A stretch of DNA of 64,000 nt from Streptomyces aureocirculatus (lineage in GTDB: Bacteria; Actinomycetota; Actinomycetes; Streptomycetales; Streptomycetaceae): NCBI RefSeq assembly GCF_000720475.1, contig NZ_JOAP01000004.1, positions 136,721 through 200,720 on the forward strand, in the 5' to 3' direction. The translations under genes were made by a program, and so were the position numbers. The notes under the pieces were generated by a model. That model searched no databases. It worked only from the letters and a program-made list of their open reading frames with translations, and was not told the DNA's origin. Positions 35,366 to 44,562 of the stretch are shown one piece after another. Positions within the stretch are counted from its first letter, which is position 1. The number at the start of each line of letters is the position of its first letter.

Positions 35366-38300
35366 TGTGGTCCGAGGTCCTCGGGCAGAAGAACGTCGGT
35401 GTCCACGACGACTACTACGCGCTCGGCGGCGACTCCCTCCTGGCCATCAGGATCCAGGCACGAGCCGCCCGGCTCGGCGTCCACTTCGCCCCGAACGACC
35501 TCGTCCAGAACCCGACCGTGGCCGCCCTGGCGGCGCACTGCACCGACGGACCGCGCGAACCGGCCCCGGACCTGACACCGTTCGCCCTGGTGTCCGAGGA
35601 GATACGGGACTCGCTGCTGCGGGCGGGGGACGTCGAGGACGCCTTCCCCCTGACCCGCCTCCAGCTCGGCCTCATCTACCACAGCGCGGCCCAGGAAGGG
35701 TCCGCCGTCTACCACGACGTCTTCCACTACTCCTTCCGGCTGCCCTGGTCCGAGCCCGCCTTCAGGTCGGCGTTCGACCGGCTGGTGGCCCGGCACCCCG
35801 CACTGCGCTCGTCGATCGACATCGGCGGGCACGTGGAACCGCTCCAGGTCGTCCAACGGCAGGTGACAGGAGGCCTGGCCGTCGTCGACCAGCGCGGCAT
35901 GGCGGAGGCGGAGGCGGACGCCGCCATCGACGCGTACATCGAGCGACGGCGCCACCACAGCTACGACTTGTCGACGGCGCCGCTCTGTCACTTGCGCGTC
36001 CACGTCCGCGAGGACACCGTGGAGCTGGTGCTCGGCTTTCACCATGCGCTGCTCGACGGCGGCAGCGTGGCGAGCCTGCTGCGCGAACTCCTCGACGAGC
36101 ATCTGCGCGCCCTGGGCGAGCCCACGGGCCCGGCGCCCGCCGACCCGCCGCCCTCACCCGCCCACCACGTACTGGCCGAACGCGCGGCACTGGAGTCGCA
36201 GGACGACCGGCGCCACTGGAAGGAACGCCTCGACGGTGCGCGCGGTGTGCGTCTCGACGGCTTCCGGTCCGCCGCACCGGTGACCGGCCCCGCCGGTTTC
36301 GTCAGCCACCGGACCGCCCTGTCGACCGGTCTCGAACACCGCGTCGCCGCCTTCTCGCGCGAGCACGCCGTCCCCGTGAAGTCGGTGCTCTTCGCCGCGC
36401 ACTGCCTGACGCTGCGGCTGGTCTGCGGACAGCTCGATCTGACCACGGGTCTGCTCACCCACGGCCGTCCGGAGCGCGCCGACGGAGACCGCGCCGCCGG
36501 GCTCTTCGTCAACACCATCCCCGTCCGGATGAACGACACCGCCGACACCTGGCTCTCCGTGGTCCGCGAGGCCCACCGCGAGGAGCGGCGCGGCCATCCG
36601 CACCGCCGCTATCCGCTCAGCGCCATCCAGGAGGACTCACCGCGGGTGCCCGCCGTGCGGACCGCGTTCAACTACGTCAACTTCCACATCCTCGCGCCCG
36701 TACTCCACCATCCCTCCGTCGAACTGCGGTCGGTACGCACCTTCGAGGAGACCGACTTCCAGCTCCTCGTCAACGCCGTCACCGACCCCGGCGACGGCGG
36801 TCTGTGGCTGCGGATCGACGGGGACGGCCGTACCTTCACCACCGAGCAGGCCGAGTTGGTGGCCCGCGCCTACACCGAGATCCTCACCCGCGTCCTCGAC
36901 CACCCGGACGACCCCGCCGACCTCGGCTTCCTCGCCACTACGGGCGCTCTCGCCGCCACCGGTGCTGTCACTACCACCGGTGCTCTCGCCACCACCGGTG
37001 CTCTCGCCGCACCGGTGACCGACGCCGCCGACGCGTCCGAGACGCCCGGGACGCCTGTGGACGTCGTACGCCTCTTCGCGCGGCAGGCCGCCCGTACGCC
37101 GGACGCCGTCGCCCTGGTGCAGGACACCCGGCGGTGGACCTACGGGGACCTCGACCGGGCGGCGGACCGGATCGCCGGGCGGCTGCTCGGCCTCGGCGCC
37201 GGGCCGGGCGCCCGCGTCGGCATCGCCATGGACCGCGCCCCGGAGACGGTGGCGGTGATCCTGGCGGTCGCCAGGGCGGGCGCCGCCTGTGTGCCACTGG
37301 ACACCGGCTACCCGGCGGAGCGGATCGCCGCGATGCTGACACAGGCGCGGCCGGTCCTCGTGGTGGCGCACCGCTCCCATGCCCAACTGGTCGGCGACCT
37401 GGCGGAACTTCTGCTCGCGGAGGATCTCGTGCCGTCGCGGGACAGCTCACCCGCCGGGCCCGCGATCCCCGGAGCGGAGGCGCCCGGGGTGGAGGTCCCT
37501 GGAGGGGCGGTCCCTGGCGCGGACACGCGCAGGGCGGACGTTCCCGGGGTGCACGTTCCCGGAGCGCATCCGGACAGCACCGCCTACATCCTGTTCACCT
37601 CCGGCTCCACCGGCCGCCCCAAGGGCGTGGTGATGCCCCACCGTTCGCTCGCCGCCCTGGTGGACTGGCAGAACCGCAGGCCCACCGGCGCGGCCGGTGG
37701 CACCACGGTGAGTCACGCGCCGCTCAGCTTCGACGTCTCGTTCCAGGAGATCTTCTCCACGCTCTGCTCCGGCGGCACCCTCGTCCTCGTCACCGAGGCC
37801 GAACGGCGCGACATGCCGGCCCTGCTGCGCCTCCTCGACCGGCACGGCGTCGAGCGGATCTTCCTGCCCTACGTCGCCCTCCAGCAGTTCGCCGAGGCGG
37901 CGTGCGCGCTCGGCCCGGTGCCCCGGCGGCTGCGGACGCTGGTGTCCTCGGGCGAGCAACTGCGCGTGAGTGAGGAGATCCGCCGCCTGTGCGCCCTGCT
38001 GCCGGACGTGGTCCTGGAGAACCAGTACGGCCCGACCGAGACGCACGTCGTCACCAGCTTCACCATGACCGGCGACCCGGCCGCCTTCCCGCCGCTGCCG
38101 CCGATCGGCACGCCCGTCGACGGCGCGGAGGTCCATGTCCTCGACGACGCGATGCGACCGGTACCGGTCCGTGTCAAGGGGGAGATCCACCTCGGTGGCA
38201 CCTGCCTGGCCGACGGTTACACCCGAGCGCCCGAGCTGACCGCCGAACGGTTCGTCCCGCATCAGGGCGGCGGCGGACGACGCCTGTACCGGACCGGCGA

Positions 38301-39813
38301 CCTCGGATACCGCCTGCCGGGCGGCGACATCGTCTACGCCGGGCGCGCCGACAGCCAGGTCAAGGTACGCGGCTTCCGTGTCGAGCCCGCCGAGGTCGAA
38401 CTGGCCGTCGCCCGCCACGCCGCACCCGGTTCCGGCATCCGCGAGGTCGCGGTGGTGGACCGGCGGCGGGGCACCGACTCCGTCCTCGCCGCGTTCCTGG
38501 TGGGCGACGGTGACCTGACCGACCTCGCGGGGCTCAAGGACCAACTGCGGGCGGCCCTGCCGGAGCATCTGGTGCCCTCCCACTTCCAGTGGCTGCCCCG
38601 TATGCCGCTCACGTCCAGCGGCAAGCGGGACGACGCCGCGCTGCGCCGGACCGAGCTGACGGCGGCGGCTCCCCGGGGCGGTGTCGCGCCACGTGACGCG
38701 TACGAGCGGACACTGGTGGAGGCGTTCGCCGAACTCCTCGGCGTACCCGCGCCGGGCGTGCACGACAGTCTCTTCGACCTGGGCGGCACCTCGATCACCG
38801 CCATGCGTCTCGTCATGCTGATCGAACAGCGCCTCGATGCCCGCCTGCCGCTGGCCGCTCTCGTCGCGGCCCCCACGCCCGCCGCCATCGCGGAGCGCCT
38901 GCGCCCGACGGCCACCGTGCCCGACTCCCGCGACGTGCTTGTGCCGTTCCGCCGGGAGGGCGAACGGCCGCCGGTCTTCTTCGTCCACCCCCTGGGCGGC
39001 AATGTGCTCTGCTATCTGACGCTGGCCCGCCACCTCCCCGCCGACCAGCCCTTCTACGGAATCCAGGCGGCAGGGTTCGATCCGGACACCGAGCCGCACC
39101 GCTCGATCCCGGAGATGGCAGCCGCGTACGTCGAAGCCGTTCGGCGGGTGCGGCCGCACGGGCCGTACGTCATCGGCGGCTGGTCGTTCGGCGGCTTCGT
39201 CGCCTTCGAGATGGCGCGGCTGCTCCGCCGGGCGGGACAGGAGGTGCTGCCCCCGTTCCTCCTCGACACGGTCGCGCTCAGCCCGGACGCGCCCCGGGAC
39301 CTGAGTGACGCGTCCCTGTTCCACTTCTTCTTCTGGGAACTGCTGTGGGCCGACGGCGGCAGCGAACTCCGCGTCGAGGAACTCTCCCGCGAAGTGGGTT
39401 CCGAGGAAGAGGTGTTCCGGCGCGTGGCCGAGATCGCCGAAAGGAACGGGATCCTGCCGCCCGGCGACTCCCACGACGCGGTGCGCCGCCTCTACGACGT
39501 CTTCCGGGCGAACTACCAGGCGCTGATGGACGAGCGCGGCGGAGTCGACGACCAGGACCTCATCCTGCTGCACGCCCAGGGCGCCCTGCCGGACGTGCTC
39601 AAACCCCTGCACGAGGGAGCGGGCTCCCTGCACGGCGACCCCACCAGCGGCTGGCGGACCAGGACGACCGGGAACATCGAGGTCATCGACGTCCCCGGTG
39701 ACCATCTCCAGGTCGTGGAGAAGCCGTACGTGAAGTACGTGGCGGAGCAGATCACCCACCTGGTGCCGGCGAACCCGCCGGGCACCGGACACGGACCCCG
39801 AGGAGAGCGGTGA
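35365..39813 (+). CDS. 5'-truncated NRPS: (carrier)-condensation-adenylation-carrier-thioesterase
   Basis: The open frame starts inside a carrier domain (VWSEVLGQKNVGVHDDYYALGGDS), so everything upstream, including at least one adenylation domain, is missing. Remaining domains (residues from 35365): PCP 1-65; C about 80-520 (YPLT-like FPLTRLQLGLIYHS, HHALLDGGS near 225); A about 560-1090 (ILFTSGSTGRPKG near 741, NQYGPTE, YRTGDLGYR); PCP (FDLGGTSITAM near 1138); type I thioesterase (GGWSFGGFVAFEM, Ser near 1273; His in GDHLQVV near 1445). My reading of the A-domain pocket is D-V-Q-F-V-S-Q-V-V-K, nearest to proline-type codes but not diagnostic. Two low-complexity insertions (36940-37010, 37465-37565) interrupt it. 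A GTG at 35365 is not a credible natural start. Confidence 0.85.
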   Translation: MWSEVLGQKNVGVHDDYYALGGDSLLAIRIQARAARLGVHFAPNDLVQNPTVAALAAHCTDGPREPAPDLTPFALVSEEIRDSLLRAGDVEDAFPLTRLQLGLIYHSAAQEGSAVYHDVFHYSFRLPWSEPAFRSAFDRLVARHPALRSSIDIGGHVEPLQVVQRQVTGGLAVVDQRGMAEAEADAAIDAYIERRRHHSYDLSTAPLCHLRVHVREDTVELVLGFHHALLDGGSVASLLRELLDEHLRALGEPTGPAPADPPPSPAHHVLAERAALESQDDRRHWKERLDGARGVRLDGFRSAAPVTGPAGFVSHRTALSTGLEHRVAAFSREHAVPVKSVLFAAHCLTLRLVCGQLDLTTGLLTHGRPERADGDRAAGLFVNTIPVRMNDTADTWLSVVREAHREERRGHPHRRYPLSAIQEDSPRVPAVRTAFNYVNFHILAPVLHHPSVELRSVRTFEETDFQLLVNAVTDPGDGGLWLRIDGDGRTFTTEQAELVARAYTEILTRVLDHPDDPADLGFLATTGALAATGAVTTTGALATTGALAAPVTDAADASETPGTPVDVVRLFARQAARTPDAVALVQDTRRWTYGDLDRAADRIAGRLLGLGAGPGARVGIAMDRAPETVAVILAVARAGAACVPLDTGYPAERIAAMLTQARPVLVVAHRSHAQLVGDLAELLLAEDLVPSRDSSPAGPAIPGAEAPGVEVPGGAVPGADTRRADVPGVHVPGAHPDSTAYILFTSGSTGRPKGVVMPHRSLAALVDWQNRRPTGAAGGTTVSHAPLSFDVSFQEIFSTLCSGGTLVLVTEAERRDMPALLRLLDRHGVERIFLPYVALQQFAEAACALGPVPRRLRTLVSSGEQLRVSEEIRRLCALLPDVVLENQYGPTETHVVTSFTMTGDPAAFPPLPPIGTPVDGAEVHVLDDAMRPVPVRVKGEIHLGGTCLADGYTRAPELTAERFVPHQGGGGRRLYRTGDLGYRLPGGDIVYAGRADSQVKVRGFRVEPAEVELAVARHAAPGSGIREVAVVDRRRGTDSVLAAFLVGDGDLTDLAGLKDQLRAALPEHLVPSHFQWLPRMPLTSSGKRDDAALRRTELTAAAPRGGVAPRDAYERTLVEAFAELLGVPAPGVHDSLFDLGGTSITAMRLVMLIEQRLDARLPLAALVAAPTPAAIAERLRPTATVPDSRDVLVPFRREGERPPVFFVHPLGGNVLCYLTLARHLPADQPFYGIQAAGFDPDTEPHRSIPEMAAAYVEAVRRVRPHGPYVIGGWSFGGFVAFEMARLLRRAGQEVLPPFLLDTVALSPDAPRDLSDASLFHFFFWELLWADGGSELRVEELSREVGSEEEVFRRVAEIAERNGILPPGDSHDAVRRLYDVFRANYQALMDERGGVDDQDLILLHAQGALPDVLKPLHEGAGSLHGDPTSGWRTRTTGNIEVIDVPGDHLQVVEKPYVKYVAEQITHLVPANPPGTGHGPRGER

Positions 39814-40826
39814 CCACGAACATGAGCGGCGCGAACCGAGCGAACGGAACGAGCGGCGCACGCGGCAGGACGGCGATCGTCGTTGGGGCCGGGATCGGCG
39901 GTCTCGCGGCCGCCGTCACCCTGCGCCGCGTCGGCGTCGAGGTGACGGTGCACGAGCGGGCCGCCGCACTGCGCCCCGCCGGAACCGCCCTGTCCGTCAT
40001 GAGCAACTCGATCACGGCGCTCGCCTCCCTCGGCATCGACCTGCGCCTTGCGGAGCGCGGCCGGGTCATAGAGACCGCCGAGCTGATGACGAGCACGGGC
40101 GGCATCCACTCGGCCGTACGCGCGCAACTGGCGGGGCCGGAACGGCTGCGGGAGGCGGGCTAACTGTGCTGGCTCTCCGTCACCCCGTTCGACCACCCGT
40201 GCCTCACACCCGGCTTCAACGGTCACTACTGGGGGCGTGGGCAGCGCTTCGGACTGCACGACATCGGCCGGGGGCACGCCTACTGGTGGGGTACGCGGAA
40301 CATGTCGCCCGAGTCGGCCCGCGCCTGGAAGGGGAGCAGGGAGGACATCGCCCGTGCCTTCGGCGGCTGGGCGGAGGTGGTCGGCGAGGTGATCAGGGCC
40401 ACCCCCGAGGACGCCGTCCACGCCGTTCCCGCGCAGGACCGGCCGTTCCTCGAGCGCTGGGGCGAGGGCTCGGTGACACTTCTCAGGGACGCCGCCCACC
40501 CCATGCTGACGGCCCTCGCCCAGGGCGGGAGCACCGCGATCGAGGACGCCGTTGTCCTGGCACACAGTTGCGCCGCGGCGGCCGACCCGGCGGCCGGACT
40601 GCGCGCCTACGAGGAGGCCCGCCGTGCCCGCACCAAGTGGCTGGTCGACAACTCGTACTCCCTGAGCAAGGGTGAGCAGGAAGAACGCCCCCTGGCGATG
40701 GCATTACGCAACACCCTGATGCGCTACGCGCCGACGTCCCTGCTGATGCGCCCCTTCGAGAAGGCGATGACGTACACGTCTCCCGACTTCGGCGCACAGA
40801 GCCAGGCACCCCCCGCGCGACGGTGA
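39810..40826 (+). pseudogene. FAD-dependent monooxygenase with internal gap and in-frame stop
   Basis: GTG 39810 overlaps the NRPS stop and follows AGGAG. The N-terminal FAD motif is intact (AIVVGAGIGGLAAAVTLRRVGVEV). Two lesions are visible. First, AELMTSTG runs directly into GIHSAVRAQLAG; family members have about 60-70 residues there, ending in the GADG motif. Second, after ERLREAG the codon is TAA (40161-40163), where relatives have Tyr; the same frame continues with LCWLSVTPFDHP and normal C-terminal motifs (LLRDAAHPMLTALAQGGSTAIEDAV) to 40826. A TTA codon is at 40704. The gene was translationally coupled to the NRPS and probably oxidised its product. Confidence 0.82.
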
Positions 40827-40838
40827 CCGGCCCCCGTG

Positions 40839-40879
40839 GTGCGTGGCCCCCGGAACGCCTTTTCCCGGGGGCCACGCAC
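40839..40879 (+). terminator. strong hairpin terminator after the NRPS/monooxygenase unit
   Basis: A perfect 15-base stem (GTGCGTGGCCCCCGG at 40839-40853 with 40865-40879) and an 11-base loop containing TTTT. Confidence 0.8.
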
Positions 40880-41052
40880 GGCGGCCCGCCACCGCCGCCG
40901 CAGGTGTGGTGCCAGCCCTGGCTCTCGGCTCGCCGGAGGGGCACTTGAGGCCGTCCTGAGGCCAGCCGCCATCCACCTCCCCGGGTGCTTCAATTCCCCC
41001 GGCCCGGCCCAGCGGGGGCGGGGCCGGCTCGGGTGGGCTTCGGAGGTGCTTC

Positions 41053-42208
41053 ATGGCGGTGTGCGGGCCGTTACGGCGGTACGGGAGAGGGCTGGGGCTG
41101 CTGGCCGCGTCGGCGGTGGCGGTGGGCGCGACGGCGGCGGTGCCGACGGGCCGGGCGGTGGCCGCGGCGCCCTCTTCCATCAACATCATCGCCGTGCACA
41201 GCGGCAAGTGCGTGGCGGTCGACGGCTCCTCGCAGCTTCCCGGTGCCCCGGTCGTCCAGGCCGAGTGTGCCGGGCAGGCGGGTGCCCTGTGGACGTTGCG
41301 TCCTGCCGCTTCCGGTGGCGGGGCGGTGAACATGGTGAACGCGCTCAGCGGCCTGTGCCTGGAGCTCGGGCACGTCTCCGGGGTGGTGCGGGCGCGGCAG
41401 GCCGAGTGCGGCGGGCAGGAGGGCGCGGACTTCCGCTTCGAGGACCGGGGCACGTACGCATGGATCCAGCCGTCGGTCGGGACACCGGCCAAGTGCCTTG
41501 AGGTGACGGGGGCTTCGCACGCACACGGGGCACCGCTCGGGCTCACGGACTGCCACGGTCAAACAGGCACCGCCTTCCGTCAGCGTCAGCCCCGAACGGG
41601 CAACGATCCGGCGGAGGGCCCCCGGGCGCCGGTGGTGACGGCTGCCGATGTCGACGGTGACGCCAAGGCCGACCTCGTCGTTCTGGGGACAGAAGGCGTC
41701 GTCTCCGTCCAGCGGAACCTGGGCAGCCGCTTCGACAGCGGTACGCCGTGGAGCAGGAGCTGGTCCAACTACCTCGGCATGCCGGGGCAGGGGCGGCTCT
41801 ACTTCGCCGACGTGACCGGCGACGGCAAGGCCGACCTCATCGTCCACGGAACCGACGGCGAAATCAGCGTCCGCACCAACAAAGGCAACCACTTCGACGG
41901 CGGCACACCCTGGAGCAACAACTGGTCCAACTACCTCGGCCACCCAGGACAAGGACGCCTCTACTTCGCCGACATGAACGGCGACGCCAAAGCCGACCTC
42001 ATCGTCCACGGAACCGACGGCGAAATCAGCGTCCGCACCAACAAAGGCAACCACTTCGACGGCGGCACACCCTGGAGCAACAACTTTCGCCGATGTGCTG
42101 GGTGATGTCAGGGCCGACCTCGTCGTCCAGAGCGCCGACGGCGCGATCAGCGGCCGCACGAACCTGGGCAACCGCTTCGACGGCGGCACACCGATGGGCA
42201 CCATCTGA
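41053..42208 (+). pseudogene. secreted ricin-like / FG-GAP repeat protein, frameshifted in its last repeat
   Basis: Starts MAVCGPLRRYGRGLGLLAAS with a signal segment, then a trefoil-like region (SGKCVAVDGSSQ, GLCLELGH, KCLEVTGA) and FG-GAP repeats of 54 residues (162 bases), two of which are nearly identical in DNA (41833 onwards and 41995 onwards). In the third copy GGTPWSNN is followed by FRRCAG and a stop. In the +1 frame the expected FADVLGDVRADLVV continues to a stop at 42206-42208. The bases between CAACAACT (ending 42085) and TTCGCC have been lost, about one WSNYLGHPGQGRLY segment, shifting the frame. The truncated 350-residue product could still be secreted. Confidence 0.78.
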
Positions 42209-42331
42209 CCGAACAGGATCAGGCGCCTACTGCTCCTGACGGCCGCGCGGTCGCTCCTGAGGCTGCGCGGTCCGGCGCAGCGTCGAGGTGGCGATCGGCC
42301 GATGTGAGGGCGTGCCGCCGCCATCACGCGC

Positions 42332-42588
42332 GGAGACATCCCGGTCCATGAGCTCCCGACGGACATGTTCACCGAGGTCATGGTCACCAACGCGCTCAGC
42401 CCGATGCGTGTCGAGACCCTACGTTCCTGCTCCAGGACCCGGGCTGGGTGCGTACCGAACTCGGCGGGCCCGAGGCGGACCTCAGCGTGGCGGCGAGCGT
42501 CCCCGGCGTCGCCGAGACGATCGAACGCCACCAGGGCAAGCGCGGTCTGCACTTCGTGGACTACGAGGGGCAGGTCGTGCCCTGGTGA
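42332..42588 (+). pseudogene. short-chain dehydrogenase remnant with at least two deletions
   Basis: GDIPVHELPTDMF and TEVMVTNALSPMRVE are in one frame, then from 42418 PTFLLQDPGWVRTELGGPEA and GLHFVDYEGQVVPW followed by TGA are in another. Both match one SDR family in which about 60 residues, including the catalytic Tyr-x-x-x-Lys, separate the two pieces. The cofactor-binding N-terminus is also absent. It cannot be functional. Confidence 0.75.
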
Positions 42589-42607
42589 GACGCCGCGGCT
42601 GTCCCGC

Positions 42608-43336
42608 TCAGCCGAACCGGCCTGCGGGGGCCGGGTGCAGGGTCTTGGGCTGCCGGGAGCCGCGCCGGCGGTCGGTCAGGGCGGCGAGCAGCTCGGCGGG
42701 GTCGGGCCGCCGGTCCTCGCTGAGGTAGCGGATGCCGTCACCCGTCGGCGGGGCGCCGGTCTCGGTACCGATCGGATGCCGCCTGCTGACGGCCGTCCGC
42801 CATCCATAGCGTTCGTCCCACACCAGAGCGGGCGTGCCGGGGCCGTTCAGCAGGACGACCGCGGCGAGCACGTCGCCGTCCAGGCGGTGTACGCGGATGT
42901 CCTGCTCCTCGGCAAGGCCGACGTCGACCAGGGCGTCGGCGACGCGCCGCAGGTACGGCCGGATCCGCCGGGTGCGCACCTCGATCGCCGCGCTGACCAG
43001 CGCCGTACGCTGCACGGCCACCGGGTAACCGAGGCGCGTGGCCGCCTCCTGCGGGCTCAGGGTCGGTTCTGTCTGCAGCAGATCGGCGACGCGCTCACCG
43101 CGCAGCCGCGCCAGGGCCCCGGCGGCAGCCTCGTGGGAGAGGCCGATGCGCTCCTGGACCGTCGCGAGCGTCACCGCTGGATCTTCGTCGAGCAGCTCGG
43201 CCACCTGTGCGGGACTGTCCCACGGGCAGCCGCCACGGGAGGCGCCGGTGCCCATGGCGGTCTCTGTGCCGGTGTCCGTGGCGGGGGCCTGCTCGTCACT
43301 GTTGCGGGTGTGCTTGCGGCGTTCGGCGCAGATCAT
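42608..43336 (-). CDS. DUF6292-like protein of unknown function
   Basis: A 242-residue soluble protein. The middle (AELLDEDPAVTLATVQERIGLSHEAAAGALARL) looks like two helical HTH-like repeats. The C-terminal region (YLRRVADALVDVGLAE, VHRLDGDVLAAVVLLNGPG, ALVWDERYGWRTA) matches the actinobacterial DUF6292 pattern as I recall it. The function is unknown; a DNA- or protein-binding role is suggested by the HTH-like repeats. The start at 43336 has AAGAGATGATC-type context with no strong ribosome-binding site. Confidence 0.7.
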   Translation of the reverse strand: MICAERRKHTRNSDEQAPATDTGTETAMGTGASRGGCPWDSPAQVAELLDEDPAVTLATVQERIGLSHEAAAGALARLRGERVADLLQTEPTLSPQEAATRLGYPVAVQRTALVSAAIEVRTRRIRPYLRRVADALVDVGLAEEQDIRVHRLDGDVLAAVVLLNGPGTPALVWDERYGWRTAVSRRHPIGTETGAPPTGDGIRYLSEDRRPDPAELLAALTDRRRGSRQPKTLHPAPAGRFG

Positions 43337-43414
43337 CTCTTGCTCCTGGTCGGTGGTGGGTACGGCTCGGGGCCGCGCCGGCGCCGCCGGTGGTCCGGCG
43401 GCGCCCGGCCGTGA

Positions 43415-44158
43415 TCAGGAGCAGGGCTTGTAGAAGTGCTTCCACCCGCTGGTGGGCATCGACGGCGGCTCGGCGGGGGTGCCGCTCGCGCCGTACCTCT
43501 GCTGCAGCTCGTAGCTGTACTTCCCGGGGCCGCTGCCCGGCTTGGTCAGGCGCACGTCCCGTTCCCACACGCCGTCACCGTCGTTGTTGAGGATGGCGAG
43601 GTCCGGGTACGCGTCGTTGCCGTAGTTGGCGATGCGCAGTTGCTTGGCCTCGCCGTGGTCGCCGATGTCGGAGTGGCGGGCGGCGGCGGAGCTCAGGTTC
43701 GCCCGCTTGAGGGGGCCGGGGCGGTACTGCGCGACGCGGGCCTTGTTGGGGTCGTCCCCGCCGGACGGCTTGACGATGTTGACGACCATGTCGAGGGTGC
43801 CGTCCTTCTGGAAGTCGGCCACCGCGGCGGTCGCGACCTCCCCGGTCCTCTTGCCGATCAGCTTGCTGACGGAGTGCTCGGTGCCGAAGGAGCCGCCGGC
43901 GGTTCCCCACTGGACGGTCATCCTGAGGCCGGTGTGCCCAGGGTTCGTGATCTTGTCAGGGCGGCCGTCACCGTCGAGGTCGCCGATCAGCGTGGTCGCG
44001 CCGGCCAGGCACGGGGTCGCCGCAGCGGCTTTGCCGGATCGTTCCCCGCCGTCCGCGGCCGACGAGCCGGACGCACTGGCCTGGTATCCGGTGACGGTCA
44101 GGGTCAGGGCGACGGCCGCGACCGGCGCTGCGATCAGACGTGAACGCTTGCGAAGCAT
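43415..44158 (-). CDS. secreted FG-GAP/VCBS-like protein, full-length paralogue
   Basis: A 247-residue exported protein with a basic signal peptide (MLRKRSRLIAAPVAAVALTLTV). Repeats with calcium-loop pattern: IGDLDGDGRPDKITNPG, VADFQKDGTLDMVVNIV and ANYGNDAYPDLAILNNDGD. It ends WKHFYKPCS with a single Cys near the end, as does the paralogue at 6110-6709, which lacks the third repeat. The function is unknown. ATG 44158 follows ACGAGGAG at good distance. Confidence 0.82.
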   Translation of the reverse strand: MLRKRSRLIAAPVAAVALTLTVTGYQASASGSSAADGGERSGKAAAATPCLAGATTLIGDLDGDGRPDKITNPGHTGLRMTVQWGTAGGSFGTEHSVSKLIGKRTGEVATAAVADFQKDGTLDMVVNIVKPSGGDDPNKARVAQYRPGPLKRANLSSAAARHSDIGDHGEAKQLRIANYGNDAYPDLAILNNDGDGVWERDVRLTKPGSGPGKYSYELQQRYGASGTPAEPPSMPTSGWKHFYKPCS

Positions 44159-44535
44159 CTACGAACTCCTCGTTTCCTTGCTGCTTGATCGTGCTCCAGG
44201 TCCGGCCCTCTCGCCGCGCCGCATGAAGTGACGTCCTCGATGCGGGGCGTGGGGATCTCTCGGACGAGCACGGCTCCAGCCTGCGACGCGATCCGTCCCA
44301 GCCGCCACGAAAGCCGGGCAGTTCGGGACGCTGGAACGACAAAGCACCCCTTGACCAGGGGAAATGACAGCAGCCTGGAACGACCGGGTGGAACACGACG
44401 ACACCCAGGAAGCAGCCAGGGACCAGCCGATGGGGCCAGGAACGCACGCGCCGGCGCCGCCGGGCACCCTCCGCGGTGACTGCGCCGACAGCCGCGGACT
44501 TGTCGTTTATCGATACGTTGCCCTACGCTCGGGTA
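44159..44535. other. 377-base divergent intergenic region
   Basis: No supported gene. It contains the leader of the leftward FG-GAP gene and the upstream half of the DUF2975 promoter, with a TATCGATA palindrome at 44508-44515. Confidence 0.5.
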
Positions 44536-44550
44536 TATCGAAAAACGATA
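44536..44550 (+). promoter_or_regulatory. TATCG-N5-CGATA operator of the DUF2975/XRE pair
   Basis: TATCGAAAAACGATA is a perfect 5-5 inverted repeat with an A5 centre, 13 bases before the GTG start. This motif commonly precedes DUF2975-XRE gene pairs and is presumably bound by the XRE protein encoded downstream. Confidence 0.6.
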
Positions 44551-44562
44551 GGAAGGCTCGCG

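Noticed and set aside
35365..35367. GTG at 35365 as a true NRPS start
   Set aside because: It lies inside a carrier domain, has no ribosome-binding site and sits at the join with the TetR fragment.
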